Source of the DNA: Theobroma cacao
Lineage: Eukaryota > Streptophyta > Magnoliopsida > Malvales > Malvaceae
Length of the DNA: 64,000 nucleotides
Assembly (NCBI RefSeq): GCF_000208745.1
Contig: NC_030858.1
Coordinates: 33,839,338-33,903,337, forward strand
Reading direction: 5' to 3'
Part shown: in pieces, positions 1-12,700 of the stretch
Numbering within the stretch: position 1 is the stretch's first letter
Layout: each line of letters opens with the position of its first letter
Notes under the pieces: generated by a model
Seen by the model: the letters and a program-made list of their open reading frames with translations, nothing else
Database searches by the model: none
What the model was told of the DNA's origin: nothing
Program-made: the position numbers and the translations under genes

Positions 1-610
1 TTTTTTTACTTTACCGATCTTATTCCATTACATTTTACATGTATACATATTATATATATATAGTTTTAGCGATTAGATGTATTTCTTTGTTTTGTTATAT
101 ATTTATTTATTTTTTCATTTTCCTTTGTAACCAAATATCTATCTCTTCATAATTTTATTATTATTTATTATACATTTAAACATATATATATATATATATA
201 CATATTCCTATATTCTTATCTATCTCCATTTTTTACATCTCTTTTTTTTTTTTATATTATGAAACATCCTATTTTTATTTTTACCTATTTCATTTTTTGT
301 TTTTGTTTTTAAGTAATCATCTTTAAAATGAAATACTTGTCATTTTATCTCTATGCATCTTTACACTTTTGCTCATGCTAATTTCCCTACTTACAGAATA
401 CTATTTGAAGATTTTAAAAACATTATATTGTAATGATTTAACTTTGCCATATATCATTAATCACCACAATAAACCCAATTCAAACAAAACACAATGAATT
501 ATGAAAGACGTATGATTTTTTTTACCTCACCTGAACGGTGTCGTTTGGAGCCTCTTTTTGCACTGAGGTATGGTTTTCGTCCTTTCTTCTTTATGCCGCA
601 GCAGATAACC
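1..610. other. AT-rich intergenic sequence, no gene seen
   Basis: Very AT-rich DNA with T-runs and a short (TA)n tract near 182-200. I see no supported coding region. It leads directly into the minisatellite that starts at about 611. Confidence 0.6.
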
Positions 611-1213
611 CAGCTTCAACTCTCCGTAACCGGCGGCAAGCATCCAGCTTTAACTCTCCCTCACCAGCAGCAAAACAAACCAGCTTTTACTCCTCCTAAC
701 CGGCGACCAAAAACCAGCTTTTACTCCTCCTAACCGGCGGCATGCATCCAGCTTTTAACTCTCCTAACCGGCGGCATGCATCCAGCTTTTACTCCTCCTA
801 ACCGGAGGCATGCATCCAGCTTTAACTCTCCCTCACCAGCAGCAAACAAACCAGCTTTTGCTCCTCCTAACCGGCGGCCAAAAACCAGCTTTAACTCTCC
901 CTCACCAGCAGCAAACAAACCAGCTTTTACTCCTCCTAAACGGCGGTCAAGAACCAGCTTTTAACTCTCCTAACCGGCGGCAAACAACCCAGCTTTTACC
1001 TCTCCTAACCGGCTGTAAAAACCAGCTTTTAACTCTCCCTCACCAGCAGCAAAACAAACCAGCTTTTACTCCTCCTAAACGGCGGTCAAGAACCAGCTTT
1101 TAACTCTCCTAACCGGCGGCAAAAACCAACTTTTAAGTCTCCCTCACCGGCGGCAAACAACCCAGCTTTTACCTCTCCTAACCGGCGGCAAAAACCCAGC
1201 TTTTAACTCTCCT
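611..1213. repeat. Minisatellite, about 18 units of ~34 bp
   Basis: Consecutive units start with cagctttta and continue through ctcctaaccggcggca with a variable tail; unit length is 33-37 bp and I count about 18. Two sub-types alternate irregularly: a cctaaccggcggc type and a ccctcaccagcagc type, so the array also has higher-order mixing. Short open frames through it on both strands are by-products of the low stop density of the repeat and have no recognisable protein signature. The array abuts the GC-rich LTR-like segment beginning near 1270. Confidence 0.9.
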
Positions 1214-1269
1214 GCACCCACCCTCCTTTGTATTGTTTTTGGTATTTTTTGGTTTTTCTCTGCTGCTAG

Positions 1270-1587
1270 GCTCTAAGTTTTTTGTTGTCTCTTTTTTTTT
1301 GCTCCCCCCTTGGTTGCTCGGATCCCCCTCCCATTTATACCCGATTTCTGGGCTCTAGAGGGGGCACTCTCCATTGCCTTGTCCCTGGGCACCCAGGGGC
1401 AAGTTCCATTAAATTCGCGTCTGGCAGGTGAGAGAGGTGCCTGGCAGGGTGCGTCCGCACCCTGCCAGTCGTACCTCTCTCTTTTTTTCATTTCTTCATT
1501 TTTTCATTTTTTCATTATCATCATTTTTTTCTATATATATATATATATTTTTTTAACTCCGTTTTTATTTGTAATTTAGTGTCTACA
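1270..1587 (+). repeat. GC-rich segment with hairpins, LTR-end-like
   Basis: The segment is much more GC-rich than its surroundings up to about 1480. It contains a TATA-like catttata at 1331-1338, a 7-bp-arm palindrome at 1383-1398, and a 13-bp perfect inverted repeat with a 2-nt loop at 1441-1468 (ctggcagggtgcg / cgcaccctgccag) that extends imperfectly to 1430-1480. It ends in tgtctaca at 1580-1587, directly before a 12-nt stretch (1589-1600) that matches 9 of 12 bases of the initiator tRNA-Met primer-binding site of plant LTR elements. My inference is the 3' end of an LTR followed by a decayed primer-binding site. I did not find the partner LTR. Confidence 0.4.
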
Positions 1588-3250
1588 GTGGGATCCAAGC
1601 TAAAACCAAGAGGTGAGCATGCAATGTGATTATATTGTGTTGTGCAAGCTTTGGTTGGTTAAAGTATATGGATTGTATGTTAAATGCTTGTGATTGAGGT
1701 TGATGGAAAAATATGAAATTGAGTAAGAATTTATTGAGTGATGTATTGCTCGTATTCGAGTATGATTAATTGTATTGAGTTTGAATGGTTGCTAGGAAGT
1801 ATAAAAGTAAAAAAGTTTGTTATGGTGGAGTACCAGGTGAAGTAACGAGTGATCGGCAAGTAGAAATAGCTAGATACGCACCCGAATCAATAGGACGTAG
1901 CATCCCGCTATTGTAAGGTGAGCAGGGGGTGTCGATTTCCAAATTTCCATAATATATATGTGATGATTTATTTTAGATGCAACTTTGTGGATAGCATGAA
2001 CTGGTAGAATCCTAAGTATTTTGTGGATGCAAGTTGTTTTGAAAGTTGGTTTGAATATGCTTATAGATAATCTATATATGTAAGGTGTTTTAAAAACCGA
2101 GAAACAAGCGTTTTATACTGTTTTACATTCAAAATCTGTGCCTTGTATTTTTGTGTGATATGCATAGTTAAATACAATTGTTAAATGATTTAAAATGCAA
2201 GTTTTGAGCACCGATTTAGTTCGATCTTTATATAAGAGAATACACCATGCCTTTTTTACGTGAAAAATAATTTGAATGGTTATTGAACCTTGTTTTAAAA
2301 TGGTTTTAAGCAAAAGACTTGGAAACCTCAATTTGATTTTTGAAAATGGTTTTAACAAACCAAGTACGTTGAGAGTAGGTCGATTGTCACTTCGGTTAAA
2401 TGTGACCCTCATGCACGAGTGAACTCTAGTTAGAGAACCTTTGGGTTTCTGACTGACGATTAGGAATGGCGAGAGTCAAAACCTGTGATATATATATGTG
2501 GCTAGGCCACCAATGATATACACAGTTGCGACTGCTTGATTTTTCGATGTCGGCCAACATCATTGAGACTACCATGGCTATGGGAATCTGGTGGAGCGAG
2601 GCTCCCGGATTGTTATTACGTGGAAGTGGGTCCACGTGTTGATATTATACTTTCTTACTCAATAGCCTTGTGAGTCTTCGACGCATACTCTTTTACATGG
2701 TGGAGAGTTAAGTTTTTCTCTGCAGCTCCCATTATTTAAATAAAAGCTTTCAATGCTTATTGGACAATCATGAGTTGATTTAGGTGGCTGTACACTATGA
2801 TTTCTTTACATGCCACACATTTTGGAGAACGTGCATACCTTTATACTGTATTTCATATTTTGATGGTAAATGATGTTTTCGGTGATTGAAACTCTTTTTG
2901 TTACACTTATTTTCGGTACTGTTTTGCCAAAGAAAGGAATGTATTATGATTTTACAAAATTATTTTACAAGGCACAAATGTCCTTATTGTGATTTGGTTT
3001 ATAAGATTACCATTTTATATTTTAGTTTTATCATTCAAATGATCTGCTTATTGCTTGTTTCCCATCTATGCCTTGCTCACGGAGCCGATGATCACACCCC
3101 CTTATCTTCCTTTTGCAGATAGTGATCAGCTTAGCATACAATCATTGGCATTTATGGTCCACCGCGAATAGGTAAAGGCATCTCATAGCAAGTCATTTCG
3201 AGTCACTCCGCTGCTAAAGGTCGAGTCATTGTACTTTGTTTTCTTTTGTA
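1588..3250 (+). mobile_element. Probable non-coding LTR-retrotransposon remnant
   Basis: This stretch follows the LTR-like end and primer-binding-site-like sequence. It lacks gag or pol homology on either strand; only short unrelated open frames occur. Features seen are a donor-like gag|gtgagc at 1610-1617, a moderately GC-rich block at about 2395-2640, and an acceptor-like ttgcag|atagtg near 3114-3125. The character is that of a repeat-derived non-coding internal region rather than a host gene. The family assignment is inference. Confidence 0.35.
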
Positions 3251-4975
3251 AATGAGTATTGGTCTCAATATAAATGTTTAATTGGAGATTTTAGATTATG
3301 ATGTATTTACATATGATCATATGGATTAAAGGTCAAAATGATTTGTTATGTTTATTGTTCAAATCATGTCAGGAAAGTATATGATTTAAAGCAATAACAT
3401 GGATTGGTGAATGAGTATAGTGAATTATCGAGAATATCTAATAAGGCTTGTTCAAGATTTGACGGATTTTTTCGAAGGTCTCAAACGCCACAAGGTCGTT
3501 ATACACTGAGTCTCCAATTTTGCATATTTTGATTGAACACTTCAACACTGAACTAAATTTTTCTTTTCCTTGGCTAGTGCCAGTGTGCCACTCAGTTGAA
3601 AATTTAGCCACCTTTTGTCCATATGTGGAATATAGGGGGATGATTCCTACAAGGAAACCATCGAAAATACCTTGGTTGGTGCCAGCAAGATTGCGGGGCA
3701 TATGGTGGCATTGCAAGTTTCAATGAATTTGGAATGCTATCAAGACTGCAAGGTTCATTAAATGGTATTGATGCTTTATTGTATGTGTTACTATTTTCTA
3801 AGAATGATGCTCAAAACCCTTGCAATTTGTAGTGCAATAATTGCCATTGAACTATTCATAGGATCATATGATGTTGAATAAATCAATTTAGAGAAAAAGT
3901 TGTTGCATAAATATTGTTGAAAAGAGGCATCCAAGCATTTGGTTCATTAATTAATTCATGAATCCTCTATTCAAAAAGCAGGATTCAAATCCCCATTCTC
4001 CTAATTATAAGAAAAAAAAATTGTTGAAAAGGGCTTTTACTTGCACATTTCCATTGATGAACTTGATTAGTATTGGGTTATATGGGAGTGGGAATTACAT
4101 ATATTTCCTCAAGTTGCCTCATTATCTTTCCATGGAAGGTCAGTAAATTGTCCCTGGGCATTTGGATTTGCCGAAACTCAAAACAGCTTTAAGAATCCAT
4201 ATTTTTAATTGAAAATTGCTGGCAGATCAATAACCAAACAATCTGAATAGGCCAATTGCTTAATGCCACCAGTTGGCTTAAATTTTGGACGGCAGCTGCT
4301 AAGTAAAAATATGCAATCAAGTTCCTTGATAAAACTGAAAATTTCAGTCCCATTTGCATTTTGTAAGTGCACACTGTGGCTGCTTGATTTTGACATAGCT
4401 CTGCATTTAAAATGACACGTGGATTCATTATTATTATTATTAGTTATTTAGAAGTTAAAACTAGCCACTATAATTTAATGCTGATCAATGTTTCTCAATT
4501 GTATGTCACCAACTGTGCAATTCAAAATAATGGAATGCTTATGAGCTTCTAAATTGAATTAAAGGTAGGTCGCTGACTTAAACAAATAGATATGGGATAA
4601 AATTAGGACTAAATATAAGAGAGTTTTTTTTTTCAATTTCAAATGTAAAAAAGATTGAATTACTTATAAAAGTAGTGTAAATATGTCACAGCTTACAAAC
4701 TTTTTATAAACTAGAAACTTATTTCATATCTTAATACGAAATTCGTGATATTTTTTAACATTATGTATTATTTCCGTTGCACTAATTTAACTTTTATATA
4801 TACAAGTAATTTTTTTTGTTAAAACTAATAAATATATGAAAAGTATGGTTACTCTAATTATTAATATGATTACATTAATATATTTAAATTAAAAATTATT
4901 AGATTGTTAATTATGTTTAAATAATTTGAATATTACATCATATTATAAAGGAATATAATAACTATTATATATATA
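3251..4975. other. Intergenic, no supported gene
   Basis: AT-rich sequence. A short open stretch around 3520-3726 on the plus strand (with a mirrored one on the minus strand) has no family I recognise and no flanking splice-site pattern. From about 4600 onward the AT content rises further and the sequence looks like repeat-derived filler. Confidence 0.5.
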
Positions 4976-5488
4976 TGTTTTAAATATAAATATATTTACT
5001 TCTATTTTGTGTTAACATTACAAAAATTATGACTTATAAAATTATTAATTAATAATATATATGTCTTTGTTTAGATAAGCTTATAATATATATACCTAAA
5101 GAGAAGTTGTGAGATTAGAATACAATAAAACCTCTATAAATTAATACTCGATAAGTTAATAATCTCAATTATATNNNNNNNNNNNNNNNNNNNNNNNNNN
5201 NNNNNNNNNNNNNNNNNNNNNNNNNNNNNNNNNNNNNNNNNNNNNNNNNNNNNNNNNNNNNNNNNNNNNNNNNNNNNNNNNNNNNNNNNNNNNNNNNNNN
5301 NNNNNNNAAAATATTTTTTATGTATGCGTGTGTGTGTATATATATGTACTTTAAATATAAATATATTTACTTTTTATTTTGTATTAACATTGCAAAAATT
5401 ATAACTCGTAAAATTATTAATTACAGTATATATACATTTGTTTTTATAAACTTATAACATATAAATTTAAAGAGAAGTTATGAGGTTA
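4976..5488. repeat. Two direct copies of a ~140-bp AT repeat flanking a gap
   Basis: The segments 4976-5117 and 5347-5488 are clearly homologous: both run from ttaaatataaatatatttact through aaagagaagtt to gaggttaga-type ends, with scattered substitutions. The 133-N gap lies between them. After the first copy there is a stretch beginning acctctataaattaat, typical of dispersed plant repeats. Confidence 0.8.
5175..5307. other. Assembly gap of 133 N
   Basis: A run of N. It lies between two direct repeat copies, so the true length and the number of repeat copies are uncertain. Confidence 0.99.
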
Positions 5489-5511
5489 GAAAAGTTAATT
5501 GGGTAATTGGG

Positions 5512-6362
5512 TACCCATGAAGAAGATTTTAATAATTTTTTTATTTAATCGGGTATATAAACGGGTTAGGGTAACTATAAGGTAGTAGGAATGTATTAGA
5601 GTTAGGGTTAGGGTAGTAATTTTCAAATTATTCGGGTAGTTAATAGGGTTAGGATAGTTAATTTTTAATAGGGTTAGGGTTCGGGTATCTCGAAATTATA
5701 AGGTACTCGACTTGTTGACATCCCTACAAATGAGAAGCTCAATAATAACAGAGCAACCGATTGAAGGGTAGAAAAAAAAATACCCTTAATAGATAATCAG
5801 GAATGTAAAAGGTCTAACATCAATACGATGTCGTTTTGAAGAGCAAAAGTCAAAAAAAATATATAAGGAGGGGCTCTAATTGAACTCAATTGAAAGAAAT
5901 TGAATAGTAATCAAATCATCTTACTTACCCATGAAGAATATTTTAATAATTTTTTTATTTAATCAGGTATTTAAATGGGTTAGGGTAATTATAAGGTAGT
6001 AGGAATGTATTAGAGTTAGGGTTAGGATAGTAATTTTTAAATTATTCAAGTAGTTAATAAGATTAAGATAATAAATTTTTAATAGGGTTAAAATTCGAGT
6101 ATCTCAAAATTATAAGGTACTCCTATTGACATTCCTAAAAATGATAAGCTCAATAATAACAGAGTAACTGATTGAAGGGTAAAAAATAAAAAATACTCTT
6201 AATAGACAATCAAGAATGTAAAAGGTCTAACATCAATACGATATCGTTTTGAAAAGTAAAAGTAAAAAAATATATATAAAGAGGGATTTTAATTGAATGA
6301 CACTTGTCATTCAATTAGAGACTCAATTGAAAAAAATTAAACAGTAATCAAATCATCTTACT
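5512..6362. repeat. Tandem duplication, two ~420-bp units with degenerate TTAGGG motifs
   Basis: Unit A (5512-5925) and unit B (5926-6362) start with the same tacccatgaaga and end with the same aatcaaatcatctta. Both contain gttagggttaggg-type motifs, a gtaaaaggtctaacatcaatacga block and a short A-rich tail. B differs by scattered substitutions, which erode the G-rich motifs, and by an inserted palindromic segment at 6292-6315. No coding signal is seen. The array ends about 350 bp upstream of the nicalin start codon. Confidence 0.9.
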
Positions 6363-6711
6363 TTTATATATAATAAATATATATATCTATAAAGACTCAC
6401 CTTCGTTCGGATATAGAGAGTCACAAATAATAGTCGAGTAGTAGCTGCATAAAAAATAATTATTGTTAAACTGAATATGATGTTATTTAAATCAAATGTG
6501 AATAATAATAGTAAGAAACAAGAATAATGATGAGATCTTAAATGAACACTCCCATCTATGAGCTAACCTGATTAGCAACAACGTGGAATCAGTTCCACTA
6601 AATTAAACAAAAACTTAACCCACTCGATTAAACCCCCAATTTTCTCCTTCACAGCAAGCTTCACTCACTCTCTCCAAACCCTAGATCCAATCGCCCCACC
6701 CCCTCCCTCCC
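6363..6711 (+). promoter_or_regulatory. Nicalin upstream region with telo-box in leader
   Basis: The region between the tandem duplication and the nicalin start. The last ~80 bases are pyrimidine-rich, typical of a plant 5' leader, and contain aaaccctag (telo-box) at 6676-6684, a motif frequent in leaders of housekeeping and translation-related plant genes. No clear TATA box was chosen. Confidence 0.45.
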
Positions 6712-9700
6712 ATGGCTGCCTCAAAGAAATCTGGTGGCCCCCGCGACATGCTAGAATCCATGTACTCAGTGATCGCTCTAGTCTTCATTTTAGTAGCCTG
6801 CGTCGAACTCTGCGACGCCGCCGCCGTCGTCGACGTCTACCGTCTGATCCAATACGACATGTCCGGTTCCCCTTTCGGATCTCGCTTGGCCTCCCTCAAC
6901 CACCATGCCGCCTCCTTGCATTTCCCTCCCGGCGCCGATCTTTCCCGAACCGTCCTCATCATCCCTCTTCGTGAATTGAACATCACTTTCGTTCGAGGTT
7001 CACTTTCATTTTAAGGATCTTATTTTCCCTCTTTTTTTGTATTTTTTAATCTAACTTATCCTTTTTTTCCCTGGGGGTTGGCAGAATATATTAATCAGAA
7101 AAAGCCGTTAGGAGGGTTGTTATTTTTGCTTCCAGAAGTATTTAGATTTGAAAATGGAGGGAATAAGCAAATTCATGAGAAAGAGAAAATGAAAAATGTA
7201 TTGGCGGAGCTTGAACAGTTACTTATACATGCAAATATACCTGTAAGTATACTAGAGATATATTTTCTTATGTTTGAATTATATCTTTATGCAAAATTAT
7301 TGTTCAAGTCTACATCTTTATGTAAGTTGCCATGTCAATTTTGCTTTTTCAATAAATAGTATGTATTGAGATTGAAGATTCCTCATTAGCCAACCTAATT
7401 TTTGTTAAGGTCCTAACTTTGCTAACTTGACAGTTTGCAAGGATTGATTTTTGTTGGTTGGAGTGTTATTTTGTCTTTGTTGCCTGAGACTGAATCGTGC
7501 TTAATGTCTTTTCCCTTTTGTTGTCATTTATTAACTTGACAATTTGGCACATTGGATTTGTGTCAGTTGGGGGATCTTTGTGGTTGACTGATGCTGAACC
7601 GTATTGAATGGCTTTTCCCTCATGTCATCACCATCTTTTGACATCTTGCTAATTGCTTCTTTTTTTTTTTTTTGTGCGAATCTTATATGTTACTGCATCG
7701 ATATGTACTTACACCAGCATTTTCATCTTGTCTGAATTTAATTTTGATCTTGTTTGAATATATTCCCTCTATTTTGGTCATTGGTTAAACACTTTCTTTC
7801 TAGTTATTCTGCCATTGTTCTGGAAACCCTGTTGAGTCTAAGTGGTTTAGATTCCAAATTCTTACTCCATGCTTCTATCTTTAGTGGATGCCTGTTATTG
7901 TCATATCAACAAATTGGATGATTGGCATAAACAATGAAATTTCTTCCTCACACATGCCTAGTGATAAGGAACTTCTTCAACACCAACATACATATGTTGG
8001 ATTTGAACCTACTTTTTTTATTGCTATTACTGTGTCTTTAGTAATCTTTTTGGTCAAAAGTAATTATATTATGATGTATACTTATGTCTCATACTCGTTA
8101 GGGTCTGAAAGACACTATCATCCTATGTTCCGCTAGTGTCAACAGCTAGGGGAGATATTCGTCCTGTACTTCTCAGTTTTCAGCTCATTTTCTTTGTAAA
8201 CAGATGAGTTTTAGAATTGAAATCCAATTAATTAGTATTCTTGTGATTCCAGACTTATCCTTCGTTACTTCTTATTTATCGGAGAAAAATGGCAAGAAAA
8301 GAGAAAACCTTCGCTAGTTCTCACCTCTTGATTCACTTTCTGTTTCTTCTGCCCTCCAAATTCTTACCCTTATTCTGGAATTTTGTGCTGCAGTATCCTG
8401 TCTATTTTGCTTTTGAGAATGATGAAATTGAGACTGTGCTGGCTGACATCAAGAAGAATGATGCAATTGGTCAGCCTGCTACTGCAACTACTGGCGGGTT
8501 AGTTGATAGCTTTTTGTTGACAATTGTGGAAATTCTAGTGGATTAAATGTATATCGTTGGCAGTTATTTTTGCAGTGAATGATTATTATCATTTCATAAA
8601 TTTGGGTAGCTTCTTCACTTACCTCATCCTTTGTACCTAAAAATTTCTTGTCTCATTACCAGCACAATTTATTGTCTAATGAGGGTGTTTAACTGCATTA
8701 TTATGTTGAGTAGAAAGCGCCTGCATCTGATCTGCCTTTTTTTCTCTGAGAGAGGGTTGACAGTGTTTTGCAGAAGAAACAAAAGTTTATTTGGTTTTCA
8801 TTTATTATAAACTTTCTTTGAAACTGTTTCAGCAAAATTCTAATGGGGCATAGCACTAATCAAATTTTTTTTAAGGTCGCCTATTTGAGATCAGGAAATG
8901 TATCTAGCCTAAAATCTTACCTATTTTCTCTTTTTATTTCCAAAATTTTGTAGAATGATCATTTTCCCAGCTCAAGGCACAAACAATCAATGCCTTTGTT
9001 TTATTCTCTGATATTCCTGCATTTGTCCTTGAATTAGTCCTCGTTGCTATGTAAATAAATATGGTTCTACCTTTATTTACATGTCAATATTTTCATAGTT
9101 CTTGTGTATTCTCTTGTAAATTTTTCTTTGAGATTAGTTAGAAAAGGGCTTTGTTGTTATTATTCATGTTTAAATACGCCATCTGTGAAACAATTGCAGA
9201 TACAAGCTTGTTATCCCAACACCAGAACCTAAGAAAGTTGCATCTCCCACCATCACAAATATTCAGGTGTGTGTCAATTTTTATTTTTCTATGTGAAGGA
9301 AAAGAGTTGTAACTGATTACATACATGTATTCTTGCTGCTTCTTATATATAGTAATAATCAGATACAGGTAGTATATGAAAGACATGCACTTGGTTTTGT
9401 TTGTACCATTTGAAAGAATATCCTTTTCTTACATTTGAACTGTTGAGGCTTGAGGGCAAGATAGTAGTGGTGATGTAAAAGGAAAGAACCTTATTGCCTT
9501 CTAACCAGGGAACAAATTTATATTGCTTCTTGAAAGTTACATGGCTTCATTTTCATGTTTCACATGCACCATCTCCATATTATGTTTTTGTTTGGAAAGA
9601 CTTTGGGTATGTTGATTTTTTCTTGAGCTAGTTTTTGCTCATTGCATATATAATCTGGGGAATCCTGAATATGCTATTGATGGTGTTTGCTAGAAGTTTT

Positions 9701-12700
9701 TACTCTGGTAATTCTTCTGTGTGACAACAGGGGTGGCTGGCTGGATTGAAAGCTGATGGAGAGGCAAATCAACTTCCAACCATTGCTATTGTTGCATCTT
9801 ATGATACTTTTGGGGTTGCTCCTGTATGTATTTTTATTAAATTTCAGTAAAGAAAACCAGCTTCAATGATCTGAATGAAGGTATGAGAAATTTTTTATAC
9901 ATGTAGGCACTATCAGTGGGAAGTGACAGCAATGGAAGTGGCATTGTGGCACTTCTTGAAATAGCTAGGTTATTCTCTCTTCTCTACTCAAATCCTAAGA
10001 CAAGAGGAAGGTACAATTTACTTTTTGGCCTGACATCTGGTGGACCATATAACTACAATGGAACTCAGAAGGTGATTAGTTCTCCTTGGTCAATTGAATT
10101 TTTCTCATCTCTCAGAGGCTCCTATGTCTTTTTGATTGGTTACTTTTGCCATTCATTTTTGTTAATATGGTCATATAAGTATCATATTCTGTGCAGTGGC
10201 TTCGGAGTTTTGATCAACGGTTACGTGAGAGTATTGACTATGCTATTTGTTTAAATAGTATTGGTTCTTGGGATAATGAGTTGTGGATTCATGTGTCAAA
10301 GCCTCCAGAGAATGCCTACATCAAGCAAATTTTTGAGGTAAGCCAGTAACACGTGGACGAATAGGCTTCAAAGCCATTATATGATATTGAGTTTTCTTTC
10401 AATGTCTCATAATGTGATATATGGTGTTTATTGAAGGGTTTCTCTAATGTAGCAGAGGAGTTGGACCTCAAAGTTGGTCTAAAGCACAAGAAAATAAACA
10501 TCTCCAATCCTCGAGTAAGTTGATGTGTTTATACGTTTTTATATGTTTGAACCATTTTCTGTTACAGTTTGTAAAATTAAGAACTTATGTTTTGATTAAT
10601 ATTTCTTTATAATCAATTTCAGCTATGAAATTATAAGTTGATATATCTACTAGTGTATTCTTTTTAATTGGTTTCTGATTGCTGTCCTAACCCCTTTGTT
10701 CTTTTATGAGCCTGTCCTATGTTGAACAGAACATGTTTTCTAGCAATTGTTAACTTATTTTTGAATAAATCTGTTAAAACTTAAACTTTTTGCCATTTCT
10801 GGTAATATTTGACTTTACAATATGACATAATTTTTTAATTTAAACCATTTGCCATTTCTTGTAATATATGACTTTACTGTATATGACGTCACACATGAAG
10901 GTGCTGAACATTTCTGTGGATAGATATAAGAATGCTCTGTCTTCTTGCATTTCTTCTGTTTAGATCACGTAATAAAGCGGTTGAGTTGCTGTAGGTAGCT
11001 TGGGAGCATGAACAGTTCTCAAGGCTGAGAGTCACTGCTGCCACTCTTTCTGAACTCTCCGTTGCTCCTGACATCCTAGAAGGCACTGGAGGTCTGTTTG
11101 ATAGCAGGTCATACTTTTCAAACTTAAGCCCTTATTAATACAGTTGAAATCATGTTTTTTGTTTGAGAATAGTTGCTGAGAGCTTGATATTTTTGCAGGC
11201 AATTTGTGAATGAAACTGCAATTATTAGAGGTGTGAAGTTAGTCGCTGAAAGTCTTGCGGTAAGGTTAAACTATTTGTGAGTATTTCTTGATCTCATGTT
11301 TTTGAATGCCATGCTTATAATAAAATGAGTTTGTTCTTGCAAGACATAACCCTCACCCCCTCCCTTTTTTATGATTTAGCATAAAATGAACGGAAATTTA
11401 TCTTGCAATGTTTATGAGACCTGCAACCTGTAAGAATAATATTTGTGGACCAGTGACATCAATGTCTGATCTCTACCAAGGCAATAACAAATGTGATAGT
11501 GACATGAATAATTTAACATGGGATGCTCTTGTGTGAGTGTAATAAATTTGCATGTGTAGCATAGAGGTGAAATTTGCATCCAGTGCATATATTGCCTATG
11601 ATAAATTAATGCTCTGGAGAAAAATTATAGTGTTATGTATATTTTGATTATTGTTGTGATGTAATCTTTTAGACATTTGAGGCAAAGGCCCAAACATGAT
11701 CTTGTAAGATGGTGTGAATTGGGGATGCTCATGTCAAAACGGGAAGGGAAAGACTGAAGAAAACATGGGTGGAAAGTACTAAATAGGACCAAGCTTTTAC
11801 TGATTGTATCCTATTTATAGCACAATTGTATTTATGATCTATGCAAACTGACCAACTAGTCAGAAAAAGGTGTGTGTTGTAGTTAACTTGTGTGCAAAGA
11901 CATTAAGGTTTGATCATTTGCTTGTGCATGGACATGTTCTTTGTATTTTAAATTTGTCTTTTCCTCTCTCTTTGCAGAGGCATATCTATGGCCACCAGGG
12001 AAAAAATGTCCAAATTTTTGCAGATGACAGTAGTTTGGCTGTCAATCCTGCTTATGTTCGATCTTGGCTGGATCTTTTGTCACAAACACCTCGAGTGGCT
12101 CCATTTCTTTCAAAGAATGACCCTTTTGTCATGGCATTGAAAAAGGTTTATCTTCTATTCCTTTCCTTGATCTCCTCCTTTATGTTTTTTGTTTCTTTCT
12201 TTAAGATGATGATTTACACTTGAAAAATGGTGTTGGTTTTCCTTAGTGTCGAATTTAGGTTAAAAGAATCAAAATGAAGGAAATTAAAATATTATATGGT
12301 ATTTAAGATACAGGGATTGTCAAATGTCTTGGATAAGTGCTTGTTCAATTGGAATTTTATGAGATAGAAACCCTTGGCTTTTATGAAGAAAAGTTGCATT
12401 TATCATTAATCAGAAGCAAAAGTAAAGAAAATAATTTATTTCATTCTAGGGTGCATCCGTCACTTCAAAACTTTTACTCTCCTCTACCAGTGGATTCAAT
12501 TGGATGAACCAATAGGTCAAAAATGGCAGGATTTTCATGTCTCTTCGTTGGTAAATAAAACTGAACAAACTTTTGGATAGGGATGGAGGGTTAATGGTGA
12601 AAACACTAGAATGACTTGTCTTGTGTTTTCTATCACTTTGAATTCTGACTGTTATTCATTTCACTCAATGGCAGGAATTAGTTGATCATACTGATGAAGT

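Noticed and set aside
494..1103. Open frames through the minisatellite on both strands
   Set aside because: They follow the repeat unit, shift with it, have no protein family and occur on both strands; the repeat simply lacks stops in several frames.
3438..3726. Mirrored open frames on both strands in an otherwise empty region
   Set aside because: No recognisable domain, no splice context, and both strands are open at once, which points to chance.
3975..3995. tRNA B-box-like sequence (ggattcaaatccc)
   Set aside because: No matching A-box at the right distance and no acceptor-stem pairing; not a tRNA or a clear SINE.
5500..6100. Interstitial telomere
   Set aside because: The motif is mainly TTAGGG, not the plant TTTAGGG, is scattered rather than tandem, and belongs to a longer duplicated unit.
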